A stretch of 51,929 nt of DNA from an uncultured Prevotellaceae bacterium. Lineage in GTDB: Bacteria > Bacteroidota > Bacteroidia > Bacteroidales > Bacteroidaceae. Shown piece by piece: positions 27,657 to 35,644 of this stretch (positions are counted from its first letter, which is position 1; the number at the start of each line of letters is the position of its first letter). The DNA lies in NCBI GenBank assembly GCA_900316985.1, contig ONFE01000031.1:1-51929 (forward strand), in the 5' to 3' direction. Below the pieces are notes generated by a model, which was given only the letters and a program-made list of their open reading frames with translations, was not told the origin of the DNA and made no database searches. Both the position numbers and the translations under genes were made by a program.

Positions 27657-30647
27657 ATGATTGATTTAAAACAACCTTTGAAGAAAATCTTCATGATGGG
27701 CATGCTGATGCTGCTGATGCCACTCAGCCTTATTGCGCAGGACATTACCGTGAAGGGTGTCGTGAAGGACGCAACTGGCGAGACGGTCATCGGAGCAACA
27801 GTGATGCAAAAGGGTACAAGCAATGGAGCAGTGACCGACATCGACGGTAACTTTACATTGAAAGTCCCCTCGAATGCCACTCTTACTATTTCTTATGTGG
27901 GCTATGCCACCCAAGACATAGCCGTGAATGGTAAGACAGAATTCTCTATCGTATTGAAAGAAGACAGCAAATCACTCAGTGAGGTGGTGGTCGTGGGTTA
28001 TGGCACTATGGACAAAAAGGAACTTACCTCTGCCATTTCGCATGTGGGCGAGGAGAATTTCCTGACGGTGAGTACGCTCGACCCCTCAATGATGATACAA
28101 GGCAAGGTGGCCGGTGTGTCGATCACGAATACAGGCAGTGGCGATCCCAACAATCAGGCCAGCATTCAGATTCGTGGTGTCTCGTCGCGCTCGGCCGGTC
28201 TGGGTCCGCTCATTGTGATTGATGGAGTGCCGGGAGGAAACCTCACCAACATCAACCCCAACGATATCGCATCGTTTGACGTGCTGAAGGATGGTGCCGC
28301 CTCTGCCATTTACGGTACACGCGGTTCGAACGGTGTCATTGTGGTGACCACCAAGAAAGGAAGCAAGGACGGCCAGACACACACTTCCTACTCCGGTCAG
28401 ATGTCGTGGGATTTCATCAATAAAGAGTTGAAGATGATGAATGCACAGCAATACCGCGATGTGCGGCTGGGCTGGGGTGACACGGGTGTGGACCTTGGTG
28501 GAAACATCGACTGGCTTGATGAGACCACCCGCACTGGAGCAACTATGCAGCATACGCTGACACTCAGTGGTGGTAGCGCCAAGAGCAACTACCGTGTCAG
28601 TGCGGATTATCGCAAAGCCCATGGTATCGACCTGCGCTCGAACCGTGAGGAATACGGCGCCCGCGCTGCCGTGATGCACACAACCAAAAACGGGCTGTTC
28701 ACGATTACTGCGAATGTGGCACCCCGTGTGATTTATCGTGATAATGCCGACTGGAGCGTGTTCAAGGATGCTATCGAAGCCAATCCCACCACGCCTCTGA
28801 TGGATCCCGAGAACGAGGTGAGATACTATAATTTCATGGGACAGGTGGTAGGCTCGAACCCTGTTGAGCGGCAGAGATTGGAAAAAGACCATGCCGATAC
28901 GAAACTGCTCGACTGGGACGGCACGGTGAAGCTGAACATCCTTCCGCTTTTCGGAAAAGGCGATGCAGAGAACCATAACCTGACCACTCAGGTGATGTTT
29001 GCCGACCATCAATATAGTAATGACAACAGTTGGTTCCGTCCGTCAACCAGCACACAAGCCATCAACAACGGTCGTGACGGTGAGGCCAGCCGCTCGTATG
29101 GGAAGGAAAGCCAGTATGTGGTGGAATGGCTCACGAACTACATGGGTACTTTCGGCCACCACAACGTGAAGGGTATGGCAGGCTATTCATATCAGTATTC
29201 GCGTTATTCGGGCTTCAACACAGAGAACAAAGACTTCCCCAACGACGGCCTTGGCGCCGACAATATGGGCTCTGGAGAGTATGCTAAGGAAGAGGGTGAG
29301 GTGCTCATGGGTAGTTATAAAAATGATGCCAAGCTCATCGCTTTCTTTGGTCGTGTGAGTTACGACTATGACGGCCGCTACCTGCTCACTGCGTCGTTGC
29401 GACATGAAGGCTCCTCAAAATTCGGTGCAGACAACAAATGGGGTAATTTCCCAGCTGTCTCGGCCGGATGGCGCATCTCCTCGGAGGAATTCATGAAAGA
29501 CATTGAGTGGATTGACGACCTGAAGCTGCGCGCCGACTATGGTGTGACAGGAAACCAAGACTTTGGCAGTTATCTCTCGTTGAACACCATGACCGGATTC
29601 GGTTACTATTTTTACAATGGCAAATACTTCCAGGTGTGGGGACCCTCGAAAAACGTCAATCCCAACTTGAAATGGGAGAAAGGAAAGAACTGGAACATCG
29701 GAGTGGACTTCTCGCTGTTTAACAACCGTGTGTATGGCTCTATCAACTATTTCAGCCGCCGTCAGCAGGATTTGCTCGGCAACTACAAGGTGTCTGTTCC
29801 ACCATTCCTCTTCGACGAGACTTTTGTCAACGTAGGTACGATGAAGAACACCGGTTTCGAGTTCGACCTGAACTTCAATGTTGTCAAGACGAAAGAATTC
29901 AGCTATGATTTTAACATCGTGGGCACAACCATGCGCAACAAGTTTGTCGACTTCAGCAACTCTGAGTATGTGGGTCAAGACTTCTATGATGTGAGCGGCA
30001 CAGAAGATCCCTATCCTTTCTACAACCTGCAACGCATCCAGAAAGGCGAGTCGCTTGGCAACTTCTATATGTGGGAATATGCCGGACACTCCACCGATGG
30101 CGAATGGCTGGTCTACGACAAAGAGGGCGACATCATTCGTGCCTCGCAAGCCGGCGATGAAGACCGCCGCGTGGTGGGCAACGGTATGCCGAAGTTCACT
30201 CTCTCGTCGAGCCACAACTTCAGCTACCGCAACTTCGACCTGTCGCTGTTCTTCAGAGGCTCGTTCTTCTACGACATATTCAATATCCACGACTTCTATT
30301 ACGGAACCCGTAATTTCACGGGCAACCGACTGCAAAAGGCTTATGCCAAGAACTTCGACATTGCCCCGACAGCCAATCCTGTGGTCTGCGACTATTTCCT
30401 GGAGCGGGGCGACTACCTGAAACTCGACATGGTGACACTGGGCTATACGTTCAAACCAAAAGACTGGCGTTTCCTCGACCGTGTGCGTGTCTATGCCACT
30501 GGTAAGAACCTCCTGACGCTGACCAAGTTCAGCGGGGTGGACCCCTCAACCTATCAGGTGAACGGCCTGACGCCGGGCGCTCAGGGCTCACGAACCTATT
30601 TCCCCTCTACACGGCAGCTGATTGTAGGTCTGCAGGTGGACTTCTGA
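27657..30647 (+). CDS. SusC/RagA-family TonB-dependent outer membrane transporter
   Basis: The 996-residue transporter imports oligosaccharides across the outer membrane with energy from TonB, under a SusD lid. It has a signal peptide (MGMLMLLMPLSLIAQ), a carboxypeptidase-D-like regulatory domain (DITVKGVVKDATGETVIGATV, residues 25-105) and the TonB-box region LSEVVVVGYGT. The plug domain carries IQIRGVSSRSAGLGPLIVIDGVPGG and ASFDVLKDGAASAIYGTRGSNGVIVV, and a barrel ends LIVGLQVDF. The reading frame is complete. It is the first gene of the cargo operon, and the next gene starts 12 nt after its stop. Confidence 0.96.
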   Translation: MIDLKQPLKKIFMMGMLMLLMPLSLIAQDITVKGVVKDATGETVIGATVMQKGTSNGAVTDIDGNFTLKVPSNATLTISYVGYATQDIAVNGKTEFSIVLKEDSKSLSEVVVVGYGTMDKKELTSAISHVGEENFLTVSTLDPSMMIQGKVAGVSITNTGSGDPNNQASIQIRGVSSRSAGLGPLIVIDGVPGGNLTNINPNDIASFDVLKDGAASAIYGTRGSNGVIVVTTKKGSKDGQTHTSYSGQMSWDFINKELKMMNAQQYRDVRLGWGDTGVDLGGNIDWLDETTRTGATMQHTLTLSGGSAKSNYRVSADYRKAHGIDLRSNREEYGARAAVMHTTKNGLFTITANVAPRVIYRDNADWSVFKDAIEANPTTPLMDPENEVRYYNFMGQVVGSNPVERQRLEKDHADTKLLDWDGTVKLNILPLFGKGDAENHNLTTQVMFADHQYSNDNSWFRPSTSTQAINNGRDGEASRSYGKESQYVVEWLTNYMGTFGHHNVKGMAGYSYQYSRYSGFNTENKDFPNDGLGADNMGSGEYAKEEGEVLMGSYKNDAKLIAFFGRVSYDYDGRYLLTASLRHEGSSKFGADNKWGNFPAVSAGWRISSEEFMKDIEWIDDLKLRADYGVTGNQDFGSYLSLNTMTGFGYYFYNGKYFQVWGPSKNVNPNLKWEKGKNWNIGVDFSLFNNRVYGSINYFSRRQQDLLGNYKVSVPPFLFDETFVNVGTMKNTGFEFDLNFNVVKTKEFSYDFNIVGTTMRNKFVDFSNSEYVGQDFYDVSGTEDPYPFYNLQRIQKGESLGNFYMWEYAGHSTDGEWLVYDKEGDIIRASQAGDEDRRVVGNGMPKFTLSSSHNFSYRNFDLSLFFRGSFFYDIFNIHDFYYGTRNFTGNRLQKAYAKNFDIAPTANPVVCDYFLERGDYLKLDMVTLGYTFKPKDWRFLDRVRVYATGKNLLTLTKFSGVDPSTYQVNGLTPGAQGSRTYFPSTRQLIVGLQVDF

Positions 30648-30659
30648 TCGTTGACAGTT

Positions 30660-32435
30660 ATGAGTAAGCAATTGAAGACAATGAAGAAAATGAAGACAAT
30701 GAAATCGATCTATTATATGGCATCGCTGGTGGTTTGCACACTGATGACGGCCAGCTGCAGCAACCTGGATGAGACCCTCTACGACCAGGTGGGCACCTAG
30801 AACTATTACAACACAAAGAACGATGTGATAAGGGCCACCTTCCGTCCTTTCGAACATGCCTTCTGGAGCATCCAGAGCCGTCATGTGCTCAACGAACTCA
30901 CGGCAGACCAGCTCATCACGCCTACTCGTGACGGCTGGTGGGACGACGGCGGCAAGTGGCGTCGCCTGCATTACCATGACTGGAATGTGGAGGATGGCGG
31001 TGACGCCCAGACCGAATGGAACGGATGTTTCCAGGGCATCATGCAGTGCAATTACGTGATTGAGGACCTGCAGACACTCTCTGCCCGTGACTTTGGCTTT
31101 ACCGAAGCAGAGTTCGACAATCTGAGGGCTCAATGCCGGGTGCTGCGCTCATGGTTTTACCTGCGCCTGCTCGATGAGTTCCGCAATGTACCCCTGGCTG
31201 TCAGCTATGGTGACGTGTCGAAGAATACCGAGACCCAGGTGCCCCCGCTGACCATCTTTGAGTTCATTGAGAGCGAACTGAAAGAATGCATTCCTCTTCT
31301 CACCGAAAAGAAAGAGCTCGGAAGCAATGCCCCCTTGCAGGGACAATGGACGAAAGCCGGTGCCGCAGCCTTGCTCGTACGCCTCTATCTGAATGCAGAG
31401 GTCTATATCGGGCAGAATCGCTACAACGACTGCGAGCAAGTGGCTCAGGACCTTATCGACGGGCGATACGGCCAATACCAGGTGGCCTCGCGTTGGGATG
31501 CTGCCTTCGACTGGAACAACGACGAGTGCGACGAGGTGATCTTCGGTTTCCCCGGTGCCCCAGGCTATAGTTACTGGCACTATCAGGGCGACACCTTCTG
31601 GTGGACGACTCCTGCCCGCGCCCGCTACTATCTGGGCGACTCGAAGTGCAAGGCTGGCGACCACAACACCAAGTATGCCGCATCGCCTAGTTTTGCCCCA
31701 AATGGCGAACGCTACAGCTACGAGCTGGGAATGCCCGTCGAGCGGTTCCGCAAATATGAGGGTGATGAGCGCATGAAGCTTTACCGCAATCTGGGTAACA
31801 GCCGTCGCGAGGGAATGTTCCTGTATGGCTATCTTGAGTATAAGGACGAGAGTGGAGCCACGAAGCGCGTTCAGGCTCCTGAGGTGCCCTACGACCTCTA
31901 TATCCGCGATGCCGTGGGCAAGTTCCAGTCGTTGTCTCCCGACCGCTGGCTGACCGCCACCAGCAGCACGCTGCGCGATGGTGACCACAACTCGGGTTGG
32001 CATTTTGCCAAGTATCCTTTCTACACCGACGATGACGCCCACCAGATGGAAAGCGACTATACGGAGATTCGTCTGCCGGAAGTGATCTACTCATTGGCCG
32101 AGTGCAAGCTGCGCGCTGGCAAGAAGGCCGAGGCCGGACGGCTGCTCAACATGGTGCGCCGCCGCAACTATCCTGAAGGCAACCTGTCTGCTGTGCTTTA
32201 TGCGCCTGAGGGCAGTGCCAACCTCGATATGCAGGAGATGCTCGATGAGTGGGGGCGCGAGTTCTTCGCCGAGAGCCGTCGCCGTGTGGACCTCATTCGT
32301 TTCGGAAAGTTCAACAGTGGCTCATGGTGGGACAAGACTCCCGATGCCGACGACCATACGAAGATATTCCCTATCATGCGACCCATTCTCAATGCTAATC
32401 CTGCCTTGGTGCAGAATCCGGGCTATAATAACTAA
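30660..32435 (+). pseudogene. SusD-family glycan-binding lipoprotein interrupted by an amber codon
   Basis: From the ATG at 30660 the frame encodes a lipoprotein signal (YYMASLVVCTLMTASC) and the SusD start SNLDETLYDQVGT. It then meets TAG at 30798-30800, codon 47. The same frame continues without another stop to 32435 as a full SusD: FWSIQSRHVLNELTADQLITP, LRSWFYLRLLDEFRNVPL, GAAALLVRLYLNAEVY, and RRVDLIRFGKF near the end. One G-to-T change in a GAG (Glu) codon would explain the stop. Without read-through, only a fragment without a signal peptide could start at the ATG at 30825. SusD normally caps SusC, so the loss should weaken uptake. Confidence 0.9.
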
Positions 32436-32464
32436 TTACTGAAAACAGAAAAGCAAAAAATAGT

Positions 32465-33994
32465 ATGAAACTGAGAAATCTTTTCACTGTACTTGCCAGT
32501 TTTGTAATGGCAGCAGCATTGACTGGATGTGATGGAGAGAAAGAACTCAACATCATAGAGGGCGAACTGCCCATCAAGACCAGCACCCTCTTCATGGTGG
32601 GAGATGCCACGCCCAACGGTTGGGACATCGGCAACCCCACAGCACTGACAGCGACGGCCGACGATGCTCTGATTTTCTCCTGGGAAGGTCCTCTCTATGC
32701 AGGAGAGATGAAGCTTTGCCTCACAACAGGCAGTTGGGACGCTCCCTTCATCCGACCCGTCGTCAATGGTACAGAGATCACGAAGACTGACATCAGCAAT
32801 GCCAAATTTGCCATGCATGCCGGCGATCCCGACGACAAATGGCGCATTGCCGACGCCGGGAAATACCGTCTGACATTCAATCTGCGCCAGTGGACAATGT
32901 CTACTGAGTATCTGGGCGAACTCGATGCGCCGGTCATCGAACCGATCTCGGCCGAGACGCTCTTCATCGTGGGCGATGCCACTCCCAATGGCTGGAACAT
33001 CGATGCTCCTACCCAGCTCACGAAAGTGTCGCAATACATCTTCCAATTTGAGGGCAACCTCGTCGAAGGCGAGATGAAAGCCTGCCTCGCCGCGGGCGAC
33101 TGGGGCGTTCCGTTCGTCCGTCCTACCTTCGGCGGATGCAAGATAGGCAAGGATGGCGTCGAGAATGCCGACTTCGTATTCACCACCGCACCCGACGACA
33201 AATGGCAGGTGACAGAGGCCGGACAGTATCGCCTGACCTTCGACCTGGAGCACTGGACCGTCAAGGCCGAGTACCTGGGCGAGATACCGTCGACAGAGAA
33301 GCAACCCCTTGAGGCCGAGGCTGTCTATATGGTGGGCGATGCCACTCCCACGGGATGGAGCATCGACGCTCCCACGCAGCTGGAGAAAAAGTCGAAATAC
33401 ATCTTTACATTCGAGGGCGAACTGGTGCCTGGCGAGCTGAAGGCATGCCTGCAGACTGGCAGTTGGGATGTGGCGTTCATCCGCCCGGCCACAGGTGGCT
33501 GTAAGATCAGCCTGAGTGGTGTTGAGAGCCCTGATTTCGTGTTTACCACCGGACCTGACGACAAATGGCAGGTGACAGAGGCCGGACAGTATCGCCTGAC
33601 CTTCGACCTGGAGCACTGGACCATCAAGGCCGAACCGCTCAGCGGCAAGGAGGCTCTTCAGGCAGAGAACGTCTACATCGTGGGCGATGCCACACCCAAT
33701 GGCTGGAGCATCGATGCCCCCACACAACTCACCAAGCAGTCGGAGCATGTCTTTGTCTATGAGGGCAACCTCAGCAAGGGCGAGCTGAAAGCATGCCTGC
33801 AGACAGGCAGCTGGGACGTGTCGTTCATCCGTCCTGCCTTCGCCAACTGTAAGATTGACAAGAATGGTGTCGAGAGTCCTGATTTTGTCTTCACTGCCAG
33901 CCCAGACGATAAATGGCGTGTCGAGGAGGAAGGCCGCTATCGCCTGACCTTCGACCTGAAGTCGTGGACCCTGAAAGCCGAGAAACTATCCTAA
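32465..33994 (+). CDS. SusE/SusF-like surface lipoprotein with four starch-binding-type repeats
   Basis: The 509-residue lipoprotein (MAAALTGC lipobox) consists almost entirely of four tandem units of about 120 residues, starting near residues 41, 165, 286 and 402. Each opens with V-GDATP-GW and contains an IRP or VRP segment, DDKWxVxExGxYRLTFDL and a terminal W-aromatic strand. This matches the C-terminal beta-sandwich repeats of SusE/SusF that bind alpha-glucan at the cell surface. The N-terminal SusE domain is absent (about 20 linker residues only). Units 2 and 3 share 66 identical nucleotides (33194-33259 and 33557-33622). It follows SusD by 29 nt. Confidence 0.88.
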   Translation: MKLRNLFTVLASFVMAAALTGCDGEKELNIIEGELPIKTSTLFMVGDATPNGWDIGNPTALTATADDALIFSWEGPLYAGEMKLCLTTGSWDAPFIRPVVNGTEITKTDISNAKFAMHAGDPDDKWRIADAGKYRLTFNLRQWTMSTEYLGELDAPVIEPISAETLFIVGDATPNGWNIDAPTQLTKVSQYIFQFEGNLVEGEMKACLAAGDWGVPFVRPTFGGCKIGKDGVENADFVFTTAPDDKWQVTEAGQYRLTFDLEHWTVKAEYLGEIPSTEKQPLEAEAVYMVGDATPTGWSIDAPTQLEKKSKYIFTFEGELVPGELKACLQTGSWDVAFIRPATGGCKISLSGVESPDFVFTTGPDDKWQVTEAGQYRLTFDLEHWTIKAEPLSGKEALQAENVYIVGDATPNGWSIDAPTQLTKQSEHVFVYEGNLSKGELKACLQTGSWDVSFIRPAFANCKIDKNGVESPDFVFTASPDDKWRVEEEGRYRLTFDLKSWTLKAEKLS

Positions 33995-34020
33995 CCATAG
34001 AAACCTGAAACAACAATCGT

Positions 34021-35433
34021 ATGAAAAAGATATTATTATTATCCATTGGCCTGATAGCCACCCTGCTCAGCGCCTGTAGCAATGACATAGAAATGCGCTA
34101 TCCGCCCAAGTATGAATTGCCGGAGCTTCCCGTGGTGGAAGGCATCCACGAGGGTCAGAAGGCCCCGCTCTACTGGAGTATCTATGAGTATGCCTACGAA
34201 CTGGAGCGAGCCGGTGTGAGCGGCAATGACATGGACTTCACCGAGGCTCAGTGGGACGAGGTCATCGACTGGGTGGCCACCAACCTGAAACCCTATGGCT
34301 ACGACATGGTGTGCACCGACGGATTCATCTCCATGCAGGCCAACGATGCCTCCGGGTATATGACCCATTACGGTTCAGTGGCGCTGAAAGACCTGGTGGC
34401 AAAATGCAAAGCCCGCGGACTGCGTCTGGGCGTCTATGATAATCCTCTGTGGATTCATGGCTCTCTTGACACAAAGGTCGAAGGCACTGATGTCACTTTT
34501 GGCCAGCTGCTCTATAATGGCAGTACGACGGTGATGAATCCCAACGCCAAGGAGATATTCAACTGGGCCGTGGCAGAGAACCCTGGCTGCGAGGAGTTTA
34601 TCGATGGCTTCTTCAAGTATTACAAGGAGCTGGGTGTCGACTTCATTCGCATGGACTTCCTCTCATGGTATGAGGATGGCAAGGACCGCTACGCCGGCAT
34701 ACAGGGACGTGGCTACGGTCGTGAGAGCTATGCCCGTGCCCTGGCTTACATCGCTGCATCGGCAAAGAAATATGGCGTGTTCACCTCGCTCGTCATGCCT
34801 CACATGTATGATGACGCTGTTGTGGAGGCCAAGTATGGCAACATGGTGCGCATCGTTGCCGACACCGGCACAGGCACCTGGTGGCATTGCTCGGCACAAG
34901 ATAAAGGCAAGTCGTACACCACATGGCCCAACTGCATGAACCAGTTTGACGGCTTCAAGTATTGGTCACACATCGCTGGCCGCGACAAGGTCATCCTTGA
35001 CGGCGACTTCCTGCGTCTCAACACCTTCGACAACGACAACGAGCGTCAGACCGTCGTGTCGTTGCAGCTCCTCGCCGGTGGCCCTGTGGCCGTTGCCGAC
35101 CAGCCCAGCTCTATAGGCGACAACCTTAAGTTCTACACCAACAGCGAACTGCTCGCTCTCAATGCCGACGGTTTTGTGGGTAAGCCCCTGAGCGACAAGC
35201 TTGGCGATAACAACGAGGTGTGGTACGGACAGATGAAGAACGGCGACTGGGTTGTCGGCCTGTTCAACCGCGACGAGAACACCGCCACCATGACCGTCGA
35301 CTTCAGCCAGCTCGGCATAAGTGGTGAGATGAACGTTCGCGACCTCTGGAAGCATGTGGACGAGGGCAAGGCTTCATCGCTGACAGCCAACGTGCCTGCC
35401 CATGGCTGCAAGATTGTCAAACTTACAAAGTAA
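34021..35433 (+). CDS. GH27-like (clan GH-D) glycoside hydrolase lipoprotein
   Basis: The 470-residue enzyme has a lipoprotein signal (LIATLLSAC) and an (alpha/beta)8 barrel with the clan GH-D order: LKPYGYDMVCTDGF, CKARGLRLGVYDNPLW, LGVDFIRMDFLSWY and VRIVADTGTGTWWH. By analogy with alpha-galactosidases, Asp212 (RMDF) is the likely nucleophile and Asp281 (VADT) the acid/base. The C-terminus (LFNRDENTATMTVDFSQLG and following) is the beta-sandwich of this clan. GH27 includes alpha-galactosidase and isomalto-dextranase; the locus context favours an alpha-glucan-active member, but the residues that decide specificity cannot be read with confidence. The gene lies 26 nt after the SusE/F-like gene. 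Confidence 0.78.
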   Translation: MKKILLLSIGLIATLLSACSNDIEMRYPPKYELPELPVVEGIHEGQKAPLYWSIYEYAYELERAGVSGNDMDFTEAQWDEVIDWVATNLKPYGYDMVCTDGFISMQANDASGYMTHYGSVALKDLVAKCKARGLRLGVYDNPLWIHGSLDTKVEGTDVTFGQLLYNGSTTVMNPNAKEIFNWAVAENPGCEEFIDGFFKYYKELGVDFIRMDFLSWYEDGKDRYAGIQGRGYGRESYARALAYIAASAKKYGVFTSLVMPHMYDDAVVEAKYGNMVRIVADTGTGTWWHCSAQDKGKSYTTWPNCMNQFDGFKYWSHIAGRDKVILDGDFLRLNTFDNDNERQTVVSLQLLAGGPVAVADQPSSIGDNLKFYTNSELLALNADGFVGKPLSDKLGDNNEVWYGQMKNGDWVVGLFNRDENTATMTVDFSQLGISGEMNVRDLWKHVDEGKASSLTANVPAHGCKIVKLTK

Positions 35434-35490
35434 GAACGGTTTCTAATCGTAGATTGGTTTTATGTTTGAATAGGAAACTTCTGAGTTTCG

Positions 35491-35598
35491 ACCTCTGGAC
35501 GGCGTCGCTACCTTATAACATTGGTTAGCTTCATGTAGTTTTTATTGGCTTGTTTCATAATAGCGTCATACTTATACAAGCAACGCCGTTCCAGAGGT
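35491..35598. repeat. 108-nt stretch with terminal inverted repeats upstream of GH31
   Basis: The ends read ACCTCTGG-ACGGCGT and AACGCCGTTCCAGAGGT, complementary over about 16 bp with one bulged base. The interior is A+T rich and non-coding. It could be a small MITE-like insertion or a long RNA stem. Confidence 0.5.
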
Positions 35599-35644
35599 TT
35601 CCTTTTCTACCTGCAACAATTTATCTCCAAACAACTGTAATTTT

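Noticed and set aside
29415-30335. 306-residue minus-strand frame opposite susC
   Set aside because: It lies wholly antisense to a complete SusC, has no family resemblance and no promoter; it is a by-product of codon use. The frame 28086-29012 is rejected for the same reason.
30798-30800. TAG recoded as an amino acid
   Set aside because: Other genes here end with TAG (for example GH31 at 38270-38272 and the membrane protein at 46575-46577), so TAG works as a stop and a point mutation is simpler.
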